36,625 nt of DNA from Lachnospiraceae bacterium (GTDB lineage Bacteria; Bacillota; Clostridia; Lachnospirales; Lachnospiraceae), in contig JAFQZU010000006.1 in the NCBI GenBank assembly GCA_017405805.1, positions 1-36,625 of the forward strand, written 5' to 3'. Shown here piece after piece: positions 22,643 to 30,285 of the stretch (position 1 is its first letter; every line of letters starts with the position of its first letter). The notes below the pieces were generated by a model that searched no databases, was not told where the DNA came from, and saw nothing but the letters and a program-made list of their open reading frames with translations. A program made the translations under genes and the position numbers.

Positions 22643-23965
22643 TTATTCCGCTGCTTTCCAGGATGTGGAAACGCCTTCGACGAAGAAGTTCTGGAAGATG
22701 ATATCCTCATCGGGCATCACTTCGCCTTCCGCCACCAGGACATTTCCTTCATTGTCCTTGATCTCTCCGCCAAATACCTTCACTTCGCCGGATTCGATCT
22801 TCGCCTTCAGATCGTTGACCTGTGTGACGACCTCTTCCGGTACGAAAGCGGCAAAATCAGAGAGCTTGGAGCAGTCGCCGCCCCAGTAATAGAAGTCATT
22901 GGCCGTCGCGGTTCCTTCTGCAGCGTTGATCATGATGTTCTTGAAGATGGGTGCGAAGTTCCACATGTGGGAAACAAATACCGCGTTCGGTGCGAGGGCG
23001 GACATATCGTTGTGATAGCCGACCACGAATGCGCCGTTCTTCTCGCAGGTCTCGGGAATTGCGGGGGAGGAAGCTTCCATGCCCATGTACTTGATCCCGG
23101 CGTCGATCAGAGACTGCGCACACTGGGTCTCCTTGTCGATATCATACCAGGTGTCGGCGGATGCAACGCGCACCGTGGCTTCCGGATTGGCGTACTTTGC
23201 CCCCAGCGCATAGGCATTGATCGCCGTACGCACGGAGAACTCGTTGGCGGAAGCGGAGAAGCCCAGCTCGGGATTGGTCTCCTGAGAGAGGAGCTCACTG
23301 GCGTAACCGGCAAGGAACATGCCCTCGTAGCTGCGGATCTCGTAGCCGATCATGTTGTCGACCTTGTTGCCCCACTGCGCAAACATAACTTCGGGATGCG
23401 CCGCGGCGATCTCCGGCAGGAAGGACGCATAGCCCGTGGAACAGGCAAGGATCAGATTGCATCCCTCGTTGACCAGTTCCTCGGCTGCCGTCTGGGAGGC
23501 AGCCTGATTGTAGTCGTCGACGTTTTCAAGCAGGATCAGGTTCTCTTCGGGAATTCCCAGTTCCTTCATGGCCGCGACGATGCTCTCGTGATTGGCCTGG
23601 CACCAGCCGCCGTCATTGATATAGTAGGACTCCATCTCGCCGATCTTGAAGTTCGAGAAATCCGTCCCTTCCGCGGGCATCTGGGCCATTTTGTCCTCAC
23701 CGATCATGTTGAGGCCGGCAGCAGCCGTCTCTGCGGGCGCCGTCTCCTCTGCGGCGGTCTCCTCAGCCGCGGTCTCCTCTGCTGCTGTCTCCTCTGCTGC
23801 TGTCTCCTCTTCGGGTGCAGCCTCTTCCTCGGCAGGGGCTTCTTCAGCCTGCTCCTCGGCAGCCGCCTGCTCCTGGGCGTCCGACTCGGTCTCGCTGGCA
23901 CATCCGGCCAGTGCAGCACATGCGAGCAGTGCCGCAAGGCAAACGGAAATCAGTTTCTTTTTCAT
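22643..23965 (-). CDS. BMP-family ABC substrate-binding lipoprotein
   Basis: The 440-residue product has a lipoprotein signal with lipobox LAGC (Cys22), a long acidic tether (residues 23-83) containing Ala-Ala-Glu-Glu-Thr repeats, and a basic-membrane-protein (PnrA/Med-like) binding domain. In that domain, YINDGGWCQANHESIVAAMKELG, ENVDDYNQAASQTAAEELVNEGCNLILACSTGYASF and RSYEGMFLAGYASELLSQE are typical. Characterised family members bind purine nucleosides or related small molecules; the ligand here may differ. The ATG has a good AAAGGAG site. It follows two BMP-type permease genes and an ATPase gene, and is followed after 10 bases by the MtmB-like gene, suggesting that the transporter delivers the methyltransferase substrate. 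Confidence 0.93.
   Translation of the reverse strand: MKKKLISVCLAALLACAALAGCASETESDAQEQAAAEEQAEEAPAEEEAAPEEETAAEETAAEETAAEETAAEETAPAETAAAGLNMIGEDKMAQMPAEGTDFSNFKIGEMESYYINDGGWCQANHESIVAAMKELGIPEENLILLENVDDYNQAASQTAAEELVNEGCNLILACSTGYASFLPEIAAAHPEVMFAQWGNKVDNMIGYEIRSYEGMFLAGYASELLSQETNPELGFSASANEFSVRTAINAYALGAKYANPEATVRVASADTWYDIDKETQCAQSLIDAGIKYMGMEASSPAIPETCEKNGAFVVGYHNDMSALAPNAVFVSHMWNFAPIFKNIMINAAEGTATANDFYYWGGDCSKLSDFAAFVPEEVVTQVNDLKAKIESGEVKVFGGEIKDNEGNVLVAEGEVMPDEDIIFQNFFVEGVSTSWKAAE
23726..23812 (-). repeat. 15-base coding repeat (Ala-Ala-Glu-Glu-Thr) in the lipoprotein tether
   Basis: Residues 52-80 of the BMP lipoprotein repeat a five-residue unit, EETAA, with five close copies before the pattern breaks up. 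The two copies near 23775-23805 are identical at DNA level, so the array could change length by slippage in 15-base steps without breaking the frame. Confidence 0.8.
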
Positions 23966-24014
23966 AACTTCTCCTTTCTGGGCGCATAAGCGCTTTTTTC
24001 AGTGTTCTTACTGA

Positions 24015-24947
24015 CTATCTCTTCTCCCGGTCATACGGGATGGTCAGCGCCGCGGGGGCACTGGACCGCCTTCCGCCAAAATTACCGGTCGTAAAGATCA
24101 ATACAATGATGGTCGCGATATAGGGGAGCGCCGCAAAGACCTGGGACGGCACACTGGGAAACAATGTCTGCACATCGATCCCGATGATACTGATCGCTCC
24201 GAAGAGCATGGCGCCAAAGGTCGCCGTAAGCGGATTCCACGCCGAGAATACGACCAGGGCCACCGCGATCCAGCCCTTTCCGCTCGTCATGCCGTCGCTC
24301 CAGAAATTGGTGTAGGCAAGGGACACGACCGCCCCGCCGACCGCCGTCATGATACTTCCGAAGATGACATACGCGTAGCGCAGCGCATAGACATTATAGC
24401 CTGCGGAATCCAGCGCCGCGGGGTTTTCTCCCAGGGCGCGCAGGATCATGCCCGCGCGTGTTTTATATATGTAGATCATGGACAGCGGAATGATCAGATA
24501 GATCAGGTAAACCAGAATGTTCTGGCTAAAGAGCGAGGGGCCCAGCACCGGGATCCGGGACAGGACCGGGATCGGAATCGGCTCGAAGGCCAGATCCGCG
24601 TTCACGCCGGCGACGCTCTTTCCCAAAAAGCCGGACAGGCCGGTGCCGAAGGTCAGCATCGCCATGCCGCAGACCGTCTGGTCCGCCTGCATGGTGACCG
24701 TCAGGAAGGAAAAGACCAGACCCAGCGCCGCGCCGACCAGGATCACCACGCACATGGCCAGAAACAGGTTTTGCTGGTAAACCGCGACCATATATCCGGA
24801 AACGGCTCCCATCAGCATGATCCCCTCAAGGCCGAGGTTCATGACCCCTGCCCGCTGGGAAAAGATCTCGCCGACCGCCGCGTAGAGGACTGTCGCAGCG
24901 TAGACCACCGCCGTGGATATGATGGAAATAAGCAATGCTGTAGACAT
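24015..24947 (-). CDS. BMP-type ABC transporter permease (second)
   Basis: The 310-residue hydrophobic product shows the NupQ/YufQ-like pattern: an N-terminal helix, AVGEIFSQRAGVMNLGLEGIMLMGAVSGY (residues 24-52), FSFLTVTMQADQTVCGMAMLTFGTGLSGF in the middle, and GKGWIAVALVVFSAWNPLTATFGAMLFG near the C-terminus, the region that meets the ATPase. The ribosome site is weak (GGGGAT), consistent with translational coupling to the preceding permease gene, which ends 19 bases upstream. It forms the membrane channel with the 24967-26034 product. Confidence 0.92.
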   Translation of the reverse strand: MSTALLISIISTAVVYAATVLYAAVGEIFSQRAGVMNLGLEGIMLMGAVSGYMVAVYQQNLFLAMCVVILVGAALGLVFSFLTVTMQADQTVCGMAMLTFGTGLSGFLGKSVAGVNADLAFEPIPIPVLSRIPVLGPSLFSQNILVYLIYLIIPLSMIYIYKTRAGMILRALGENPAALDSAGYNVYALRYAYVIFGSIMTAVGGAVVSLAYTNFWSDGMTSGKGWIAVALVVFSAWNPLTATFGAMLFGAISIIGIDVQTLFPSVPSQVFAALPYIATIIVLIFTTGNFGGRRSSAPAALTIPYDREKR

Positions 24948-24966
24948 ATCGGATCCCCGCTGCGCG

Positions 24967-26034
24967 TCAGGCGCGCTCCTTGCTTTTTACGCCCGCAAAT
25001 TCATACCGGTTGAAAAACTCTCCCGCGACCACGAACAGCATGATGCTGCCCTGGATCATGGTGGATACCTGGGACGGCACCCCGGTCAGCTGCACGGCGA
25101 CAGAAGAGATCTGCAGCGCACCAAAAAAGAAGCCGACCAGAGGAACGACCAGCGGGTTCAGCCCCGCCAGAAAGGCAATGACGATGCCCGTATAACCGGC
25201 GCCGTCCGGCAGATTGGCCTGCACCCTGTGCAGGATCCCCGCGACCTGCGCAAATCCCGCAAGTCCGGCGATGGCGCCGCTCATGCATAGTGTCAGGAGC
25301 GTCGCGGTCCGCACGGACATACCGGCGTACTGCGCCGCCCGCGGATTCTGCCGGATGACCTCCATCTTGTATCCCCACTTCGTCTTTGTGTGGAACAGAT
25401 ACATGAGCACCGCGATGAGAAGTACGATGACCAGGACGGAGCTGACCCCTGTGGAGCCGAGGTCCGGGAGCCAGTATTTTTCCTTGATCGCCTTGGTCTG
25501 CGCGACCATCTGTCCCGGCTCCTTCCAGGGCCCGTACACGAGATAATCCATCGCGTACAGGAAAACGTAGTTGAGCATCATGGTCAGGATCGTCTCGTTC
25601 ACGCCCCACTGCGCCTTGGGAAAGGCTGCGATCAGCGCCGCCAGGGCGCCGCCGAGCATGGCGATCACGAACATGCACAGGATCTTAAAGACGGGCGGCA
25701 TGACCGGCCCGAACAGTGCAAATCCCGCGCAGAGGAGGGCCCCCAGGGCATACTGTCCGTCCGCGCCGATATTGTTCAGATTCATCCTGTATCCGAAAGT
25801 CACGGCAAGACCTGTCAGCATCAGGGGGATCCCCGCCTCGATACTGCGGGACAGGCCGCCCGTTGATCCGACCGTGCTTATCATTTTTCCGTAGACGGCG
25901 ATCGGCTCATGCCCCATAAGCGCCAGAAACAGCGCACAGAAGGCAAGCGCAGCCAGAACGGATATGACCGGCGTCATGACCCGCCGCAGGGCGGAAACAG
26001 AGGTCCTTTTCCGGAACCGCAGATATCTGCTCAT
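24967..26034 (-). CDS. BMP-type ABC transporter permease (first)
   Basis: The 355-residue product starts at the ATG at 26034 (MSRYLRFRKRTSVSALRR). GGGAGG lies 7 bases upstream and the ATG overlaps the ATPase stop codon by 4 bases; the frame upstream to 26127 lies inside the ATPase gene and is not used. It has about nine membrane segments. Family marks are VTFGYRMNLNNIGADGQYALGALLCAGF, MMLNYVFLYAMDYLVYGPWK and PDGAGYTGIVIAFLAGLNPLVVPLVGFFFGAL, as in nucleoside-type BMP importers. Its partner permease follows 19 bases later. Tight overlaps show a single transcription and translation unit. Confidence 0.93.
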   Translation of the reverse strand: MSRYLRFRKRTSVSALRRVMTPVISVLAALAFCALFLALMGHEPIAVYGKMISTVGSTGGLSRSIEAGIPLMLTGLAVTFGYRMNLNNIGADGQYALGALLCAGFALFGPVMPPVFKILCMFVIAMLGGALAALIAAFPKAQWGVNETILTMMLNYVFLYAMDYLVYGPWKEPGQMVAQTKAIKEKYWLPDLGSTGVSSVLVIVLLIAVLMYLFHTKTKWGYKMEVIRQNPRAAQYAGMSVRTATLLTLCMSGAIAGLAGFAQVAGILHRVQANLPDGAGYTGIVIAFLAGLNPLVVPLVGFFFGALQISSVAVQLTGVPSQVSTMIQGSIMLFVVAGEFFNRYEFAGVKSKERA

Positions 26035-27575
26035 ACTGTTTCCTCCCGTTCTCCGGACATCATCCGGCCGATCTCCTTCAAATCCGTCTCGCCCGCCGCG
26101 CGGATACCCATCAGTTCCCCGTCGCACAGGACGCCGATCCGGTCACACATGGAAAATATCTCCTCCAGCTCCTCCGAAATAAAGACAATGGCCGTCCCCT
26201 GCCGGCTCTGCTCCCGCAGGATCCCGCGGATCGATTCCGCGGCGCCGATATCCAGGCCGCGGACGGGATAGGCCGCGACGATCAGGCGGGGTTTTCCCGA
26301 GACCTCACGCGCGAAAAGGAGCTTCTGCTGATTGCCGCCCGACATCAGGCCGACCGGCAGATCCAGGCCGCCGTGACGTATATCATACCTTGCCGCATAC
26401 TCTGCGGCGTCGGCATGCATGGCCTTCTCCTGCAGGATCCCGTTCCTGCTGTACCGCTCCGAATCGCTCTTTTTCAAAATTACGTTCTGCACAAAGGACA
26501 GCTCCGGCACAAGCCCGGTCTGCAGGCGGTCCTCCGGGATCAGCGCGATCCCCTCCCGGATATGCTCTTTGACAGAAGCTTTTGACAGTTCTTTTCCGCT
26601 GAGGGTAAGACTGCCCTCCGTGACCGGCCGGAGTCCGGCTATGACCTCCGAAAGTTCCCTCTGGCCGTTGCCCGCGACGCCTGCGATCCCGAAGATCTCT
26701 CCCGCGCGGACCGAAAGACTGACGCCCTTCAGTGCGGGAAGACCGCGGTCATTCAGGGCAGAGACATTCTCCATGACGAAGATCTCTTCTCCCAGTCTTC
26801 CCTGATCGCCGCGCTCCGCGTCCTCCGTGGTCTGCTGCGGCAGCGTCCGTTCGCCGACGACGGCGCTGGTCAGGCGCGCAACGGTCGCCTCCGAAGCAGG
26901 CATGGTGTCCTCGACCATCCCGTTCTTGAGGACCGTGATCCGGTCGGCATTGGTCATGACCTCGTTCATCTTGTGGGAGATCACGATCACTGCTTTCCCG
27001 CTGTCCGCCATCCTGCGGAGCGTATCGAACATGCTCTGCGCTTCCTGCGGCGTGAGGACGGCGGAAGGCTCGTCCAGGATCAGTACCTCCGCTCCCTGAT
27101 GCAGGAGCTTGACGATCTCCACGCGCTGCTGCTCTCCGACCGAGAGCTGCCACACATAAGCTTCCGGCGAGACCTGCAGGTTATACTGCGAGGAGCACTC
27201 CCGGATCTCCTTCTCCATCTCGTCCCGATGAAGGAAGAAGGTCTTCTTTCCTGAATATAAAAAGACATTCTCCGCCACCGTCAGCGTGGGAATCAGTCGA
27301 AAGTGCTGATGCACCATTCCGATTCCCAGCGCTACGGCATCCTTGGGCGAATGAATGTCTCTATGTTTTCCTTTATATATGATCTCTCCCCCGTCCGGCG
27401 CGTAGATTCCGGTGAGGATGTTCATGAGCGTACTTTTGCCGGCCCCGTTTTCTCCCAGAAGCGCATGGATCTCGCCGGGATATACAGAAAGACTGACATC
27501 CCGGTTCGCGGTGACAGAACCGAATGTCTTTGTAATGTGCTTCATCTCAAGGACGGGACTCTTTTTTACTTCCAT
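26031..27575 (-). CDS. BMP-type ABC transporter double ATPase
   Basis: The 514-residue product contains two ABC domains. The first has Walker A GENGAGKST, the BMP-type IGMVHQHFRLIPTLTVAENVFL Q-loop region, signature LSVGEQQRVEIVK and Walker B LILDEPSAVLTPQE. The second has GVAGNGQRE in place of a normal Walker A, IPEDRLQTGLVPELSF, and MSGGNQQKLLFARE. This is the NupO/YufO type of importer ATPase. The ATG has an AAGGGA site. It is the first gene of the operon ATPase-permease-permease-lipoprotein-MtmB homologue and lies 126 bases downstream of the sigma-54 activator gene on the same strand. Confidence 0.94.
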   Translation of the reverse strand: MEVKKSPVLEMKHITKTFGSVTANRDVSLSVYPGEIHALLGENGAGKSTLMNILTGIYAPDGGEIIYKGKHRDIHSPKDAVALGIGMVHQHFRLIPTLTVAENVFLYSGKKTFFLHRDEMEKEIRECSSQYNLQVSPEAYVWQLSVGEQQRVEIVKLLHQGAEVLILDEPSAVLTPQEAQSMFDTLRRMADSGKAVIVISHKMNEVMTNADRITVLKNGMVEDTMPASEATVARLTSAVVGERTLPQQTTEDAERGDQGRLGEEIFVMENVSALNDRGLPALKGVSLSVRAGEIFGIAGVAGNGQRELSEVIAGLRPVTEGSLTLSGKELSKASVKEHIREGIALIPEDRLQTGLVPELSFVQNVILKKSDSERYSRNGILQEKAMHADAAEYAARYDIRHGGLDLPVGLMSGGNQQKLLFAREVSGKPRLIVAAYPVRGLDIGAAESIRGILREQSRQGTAIVFISEELEEIFSMCDRIGVLCDGELMGIRAAGETDLKEIGRMMSGEREETV

Positions 27576-27627
27576 GCTTATCCCTTTAAATCTGTATATT
27601 TATGCCCTCTTGTCCGGTGCCACGAAG

Positions 27628-27656
27628 ATTATACCTTGTTTACTACATGAAAGATA
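27628..27656 (-). promoter_or_regulatory. Possible promoter of the BMP importer/MtmB-like operon
   Basis: On the minus strand TATAAT (27633-27628) lies 17 bases from TATCTT (27656-27651), about 55 bases upstream of the ATPase ATG. The -35 is poor. The operon may also be reached by read-through from the sigma-54 activator gene. Confidence 0.4.
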
Positions 27657-27701
27657 GTACTGATTTATGGATGAATTGTATAAAAATCGCTTGTTTTTCA
27701 G

Positions 27702-29126
27702 TTATTTTTTCTTATCTCCGCTCCTGGACAGGCCAAGCTTCTCCATTTTCTTGTAGAAAGTCACCCTGTGGATCCCAAGCTCTTCCGCGCTCCTTGAGAT
27801 ATTGCCGCTGTTTCTGCGCAGTGCTTCCCGGAGGATCTCTCTCTCCGATTCGCACATAAGGCTCTCGAGACTCCTTCCGCCCGTGCCTTCCGAAAAGGTG
27901 TGGCCGGCCGGGAACAGCCGGACTGAGGAGATGATATTTCCTTTCCGCATGGCGTAGCTGCGGGAAATGACATTTTGCAGCTCCCGGATATTTCCAGGCC
28001 ACTGATACCTGGCGAGTTTGCTTCTGGCCGAAGGCGTAATGCGCACGGCCGTGTGATTGTCCCGGTTGAGGTTCTCCAGAAAAGCGTCGATGTAGTCGTC
28101 CAGATCCTCCATGCGCTGCCTCAGCGGCGGGAGGTAGAGCGGAATGACGTTGAGCCTGTAGTACAGATCCTCGCGAAACCGCTTTTCCTTGACGGCAAGC
28201 GGCAGGTTCTGGTTGGTCGCGGCGATGATGCGCACGTCCACGGGGATCGTCTTTGTCCCGCCCACGTGCTCCACTTCGCCCTGCTGCAGCACACGAAGGA
28301 GCTTTGCCTGCATGGGGAGCGGCATATCTCCGATCTCGTCCAGAAAGAGCGTCCCGCCGTCAGCCAGTTCGAACTTTCCCTTCTTCCCGTACCGGGACGC
28401 CCCCGTAAAGGCGCCCGCGTCGTAGCCGAAAAGCTCCGACTCCAGCAGCTCCGAGGGAATGGCGGCGCAGTTCACGTGGATCAGGGGTTTGCCCTTTCGT
28501 TTTCCCGCGTAATGGATGGCGTTGGCGAATACCTCTTTGCCCGTCCCCGTCTCTCCCTGGATCAATACGGGAAAATCGTTGTTGAGCGTCCGCAGGGCCG
28601 TATTTTTGGCGGCCAGGATCTTCTGGGAGTGGCCCAGGATATTCTGAAAGGAGTAGCGCTCGGCGGAGAGGCGGATCAGCTCGTCTTTGTAGTAGGAAAG
28701 TTCGTCGTATATGTCGTTCAGGGACGAGGAGAGGCGGAGGGTCTCCCGCACGAATTTGACCTGCCCCACGCCGGCCACGGGCTTCCCGTTCAGCGAGACG
28801 TTGGAGCGGTTGACGATGACATGGCGCTCCCCGTCGCGATACTGCTTCAGGGACGCCCTGTGTATCACGTTGTGCTCCGCTTCGTAATAGGGATTCTGCG
28901 CGGCCTCCCGCATTTTGGAAGTGTCGATGACCGTCTCGACGGGCACGCCGAGGAGTGAACGGGGATCCCGGTTCAGATAATCCGCATACGCCTTATTGAT
29001 GTAGGCTATATTTCCGTTCCGGTCCACGACCAGAAACCCGTCATCCGAGCTCTCGAGGCACCCGTAGAAGGCCTCCAGCAGATCTTCCGGGGACAAAGTT
29101 GTGGGGATTGGATGCGTATATTCCAT
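27702..29126 (-). CDS. Sigma-54-dependent transcriptional activator with PAS domain
   Basis: From the preferred ATG at 29126 the product has 474 residues; a GTG at 29135 is possible but the AGAGGTG site fits the ATG. Residues about 15-120 form a PAS sensor (YGCLESSDDGFLVVDRNGNIAYINKAYADYL). The AAA+ domain follows with Walker A GETGTGKE, the sigma-54 contact loop GAFTGA, Walker B GGTLFLDEIGD and the RFREDLYYRLNVIPL segment. A Fis-type helix-turn-helix (NISRSAEELGIHRVTFYKKMEKLG) ends it. There is no receiver domain, so it senses a ligand directly through PAS. It lies between the BMP/MtmB-like operon and the divergent crotonase operon, whose promoter is a consensus -24/-12 site; that operon is its most likely target. 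Confidence 0.95.
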   Translation of the reverse strand: MEYTHPIPTTLSPEDLLEAFYGCLESSDDGFLVVDRNGNIAYINKAYADYLNRDPRSLLGVPVETVIDTSKMREAAQNPYYEAEHNVIHRASLKQYRDGERHVIVNRSNVSLNGKPVAGVGQVKFVRETLRLSSSLNDIYDELSYYKDELIRLSAERYSFQNILGHSQKILAAKNTALRTLNNDFPVLIQGETGTGKEVFANAIHYAGKRKGKPLIHVNCAAIPSELLESELFGYDAGAFTGASRYGKKGKFELADGGTLFLDEIGDMPLPMQAKLLRVLQQGEVEHVGGTKTIPVDVRIIAATNQNLPLAVKEKRFREDLYYRLNVIPLYLPPLRQRMEDLDDYIDAFLENLNRDNHTAVRITPSARSKLARYQWPGNIRELQNVISRSYAMRKGNIISSVRLFPAGHTFSEGTGGRSLESLMCESEREILREALRRNSGNISRSAEELGIHRVTFYKKMEKLGLSRSGDKKK

Positions 29127-29157
29127 GCTGCTCACCTCTTATCTCTTCCGAATGTGT

Positions 29158-29182
29158 AGCCGTATATATACAATTATATACG
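29158..29182. promoter_or_regulatory. Candidate enhancer palindrome for the sigma-54 activator
   Basis: CGTATATA (29161-29168) and TATATACG (29175-29182) are perfect inverted arms around 6 bases, about 180 bases upstream of the -24/-12 promoter and just upstream of the activator gene. Location and symmetry suit an activator binding site. The rest of the 29127-29449 gap is G+C-rich with small hairpins and no gene. Confidence 0.5.
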
Positions 29183-29360
29183 CTATTCCGCATAATTACC
29201 ATGAATTGGCAGTTTTTTACTGTTGCCGAATGACTACATGTTGCGATGTATAAACATTTTCGGAGGCGGGGCGCGCTGCGCGTCCTGTGTCCCGATTCGG
29301 GAACCCGCCGGAAACAGGGCTTTTCCGCCGCCGGCTCAAGGCCGTCCGGCCGCGAATCGT

Positions 29361-29376
29361 TGGCACATTACTTGCT
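29361..29376 (+). promoter_or_regulatory. Sigma-54 (-24/-12) promoter of the crotonase operon
   Basis: TGGCAC at 29361-29366 is followed after exactly five bases by TTGCT (29372-29376), the full sigma-54 consensus with GG and GC in register. It lies about 75 bases upstream of the crotonase ATG and faces that operon. A sigma-54 activator gene is divergent next door. Confidence 0.9.
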
Positions 29377-29449
29377 TTTATAAGGGCAGAAAGTTTATTT
29401 GGGCCGGACATGCGTAAACAGTCCTGGGGGACAAAGAAAGGATGGAAAT

Positions 29450-30214
29450 ATGAGTTATCTGGAGAAGAAAAGAGAAGGGGCCGTCGTGACGATCACCATC
29501 AATCGCCCGGAAGTACTCAACGCGCTGGACGAAGACGTCCTGCAGGAACTGCGGGATACCTTTGTGGAACTCGATGGTGACGAGGATGTGAAAGTCATTA
29601 TCCTGACGGGTGTAAAGCGCGCTTTTGTCGCGGGCGCGGACATCTCCGTGATGCAGAAAATGACGCCGGAGGAGGCGCAGGCTTATTCCAGACTGGGACA
29701 GAGCGTCTTCGACTGCATCGAGCAGGTGCGCCCCGTGACCATCGCCGCCGTCAACGGTTTTGCCCTGGGCGGCGGATGTGAACTCGCCATGTCCTGCGAT
29801 ATCCGCGTGGCGGCAGCCTCGGCTAAACTTGCCATTCCTGAGACATCACTCGGCGTATTTCCCGGTTTTGCCGGCACACAGCGCCTTCCCCGCCTCGTGG
29901 GACTCGGCATCGCGAAAGAAATGCTGGCGACGGCCGGGATGATCTCGGCGCAGAGGGCGTACGAGGTCGGTCTTGTCAATCACGTCGTGGAGAATGAGCA
30001 GCTCCTTCCCTTCTGTATGGAGCTGGCCGGGAAGATCACAAAGAACAGCTGCAAGGCGATTGCCGCAGGAAAGCGCCTGATGACGGTCGGTATGGAGATG
30101 CCGTTCGACCGCGCCATCGAGCTCGAGGCAGCCCAGTTCGGCGTAACCTTCTCCACCTATGACCAGAAGGAAGGGATGACCGCCTTTTTGGAGAAGAGAC
30201 CGCCAAAATTCTGA
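29450..30214 (+). CDS. Enoyl-CoA hydratase/isomerase family protein (crotonase)
   Basis: The 254-residue product is a crotonase with both catalytic acids: Glu111 in ALGGGCELAMSCD and Glu131 in LAIPETSLGVFPGFAGTQRL. The oxyanion-hole segment AFVAGADISVM is also present. It should add or remove water across an enoyl-CoA double bond. The ATG at 29450 has an AAGGATG site; the longer frame from 29399 runs into the promoter leader. It is the first gene of a three-gene operon with a class III CoA-transferase and an acyl-CoA dehydrogenase behind a sigma-54 promoter. Together they suit reductive processing of a beta-hydroxy acid. The set parallels CaiD-CaiB-CaiA in function, but the sequences are not close enough to call it carnitine-specific. 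Confidence 0.93.
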   Translation: MSYLEKKREGAVVTITINRPEVLNALDEDVLQELRDTFVELDGDEDVKVIILTGVKRAFVAGADISVMQKMTPEEAQAYSRLGQSVFDCIEQVRPVTIAAVNGFALGGGCELAMSCDIRVAAASAKLAIPETSLGVFPGFAGTQRLPRLVGLGIAKEMLATAGMISAQRAYEVGLVNHVVENEQLLPFCMELAGKITKNSCKAIAAGKRLMTVGMEMPFDRAIELEAAQFGVTFSTYDQKEGMTAFLEKRPPKF

Positions 30215-30285
30215 GATCTGCTGCCGAACGCCGGTACAGCATGGAAACGTCACTGCACAACGCTTGTTTATAAGGAGGAATTCAA

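Noticed and set aside
27601-27622. TGGCAC at 27622-27617 (minus strand) as a second sigma-54 promoter before the BMP operon
   Set aside because: Five bases further on the sequence is AAGAG instead of TTGCW; the essential GC at -12 is missing.
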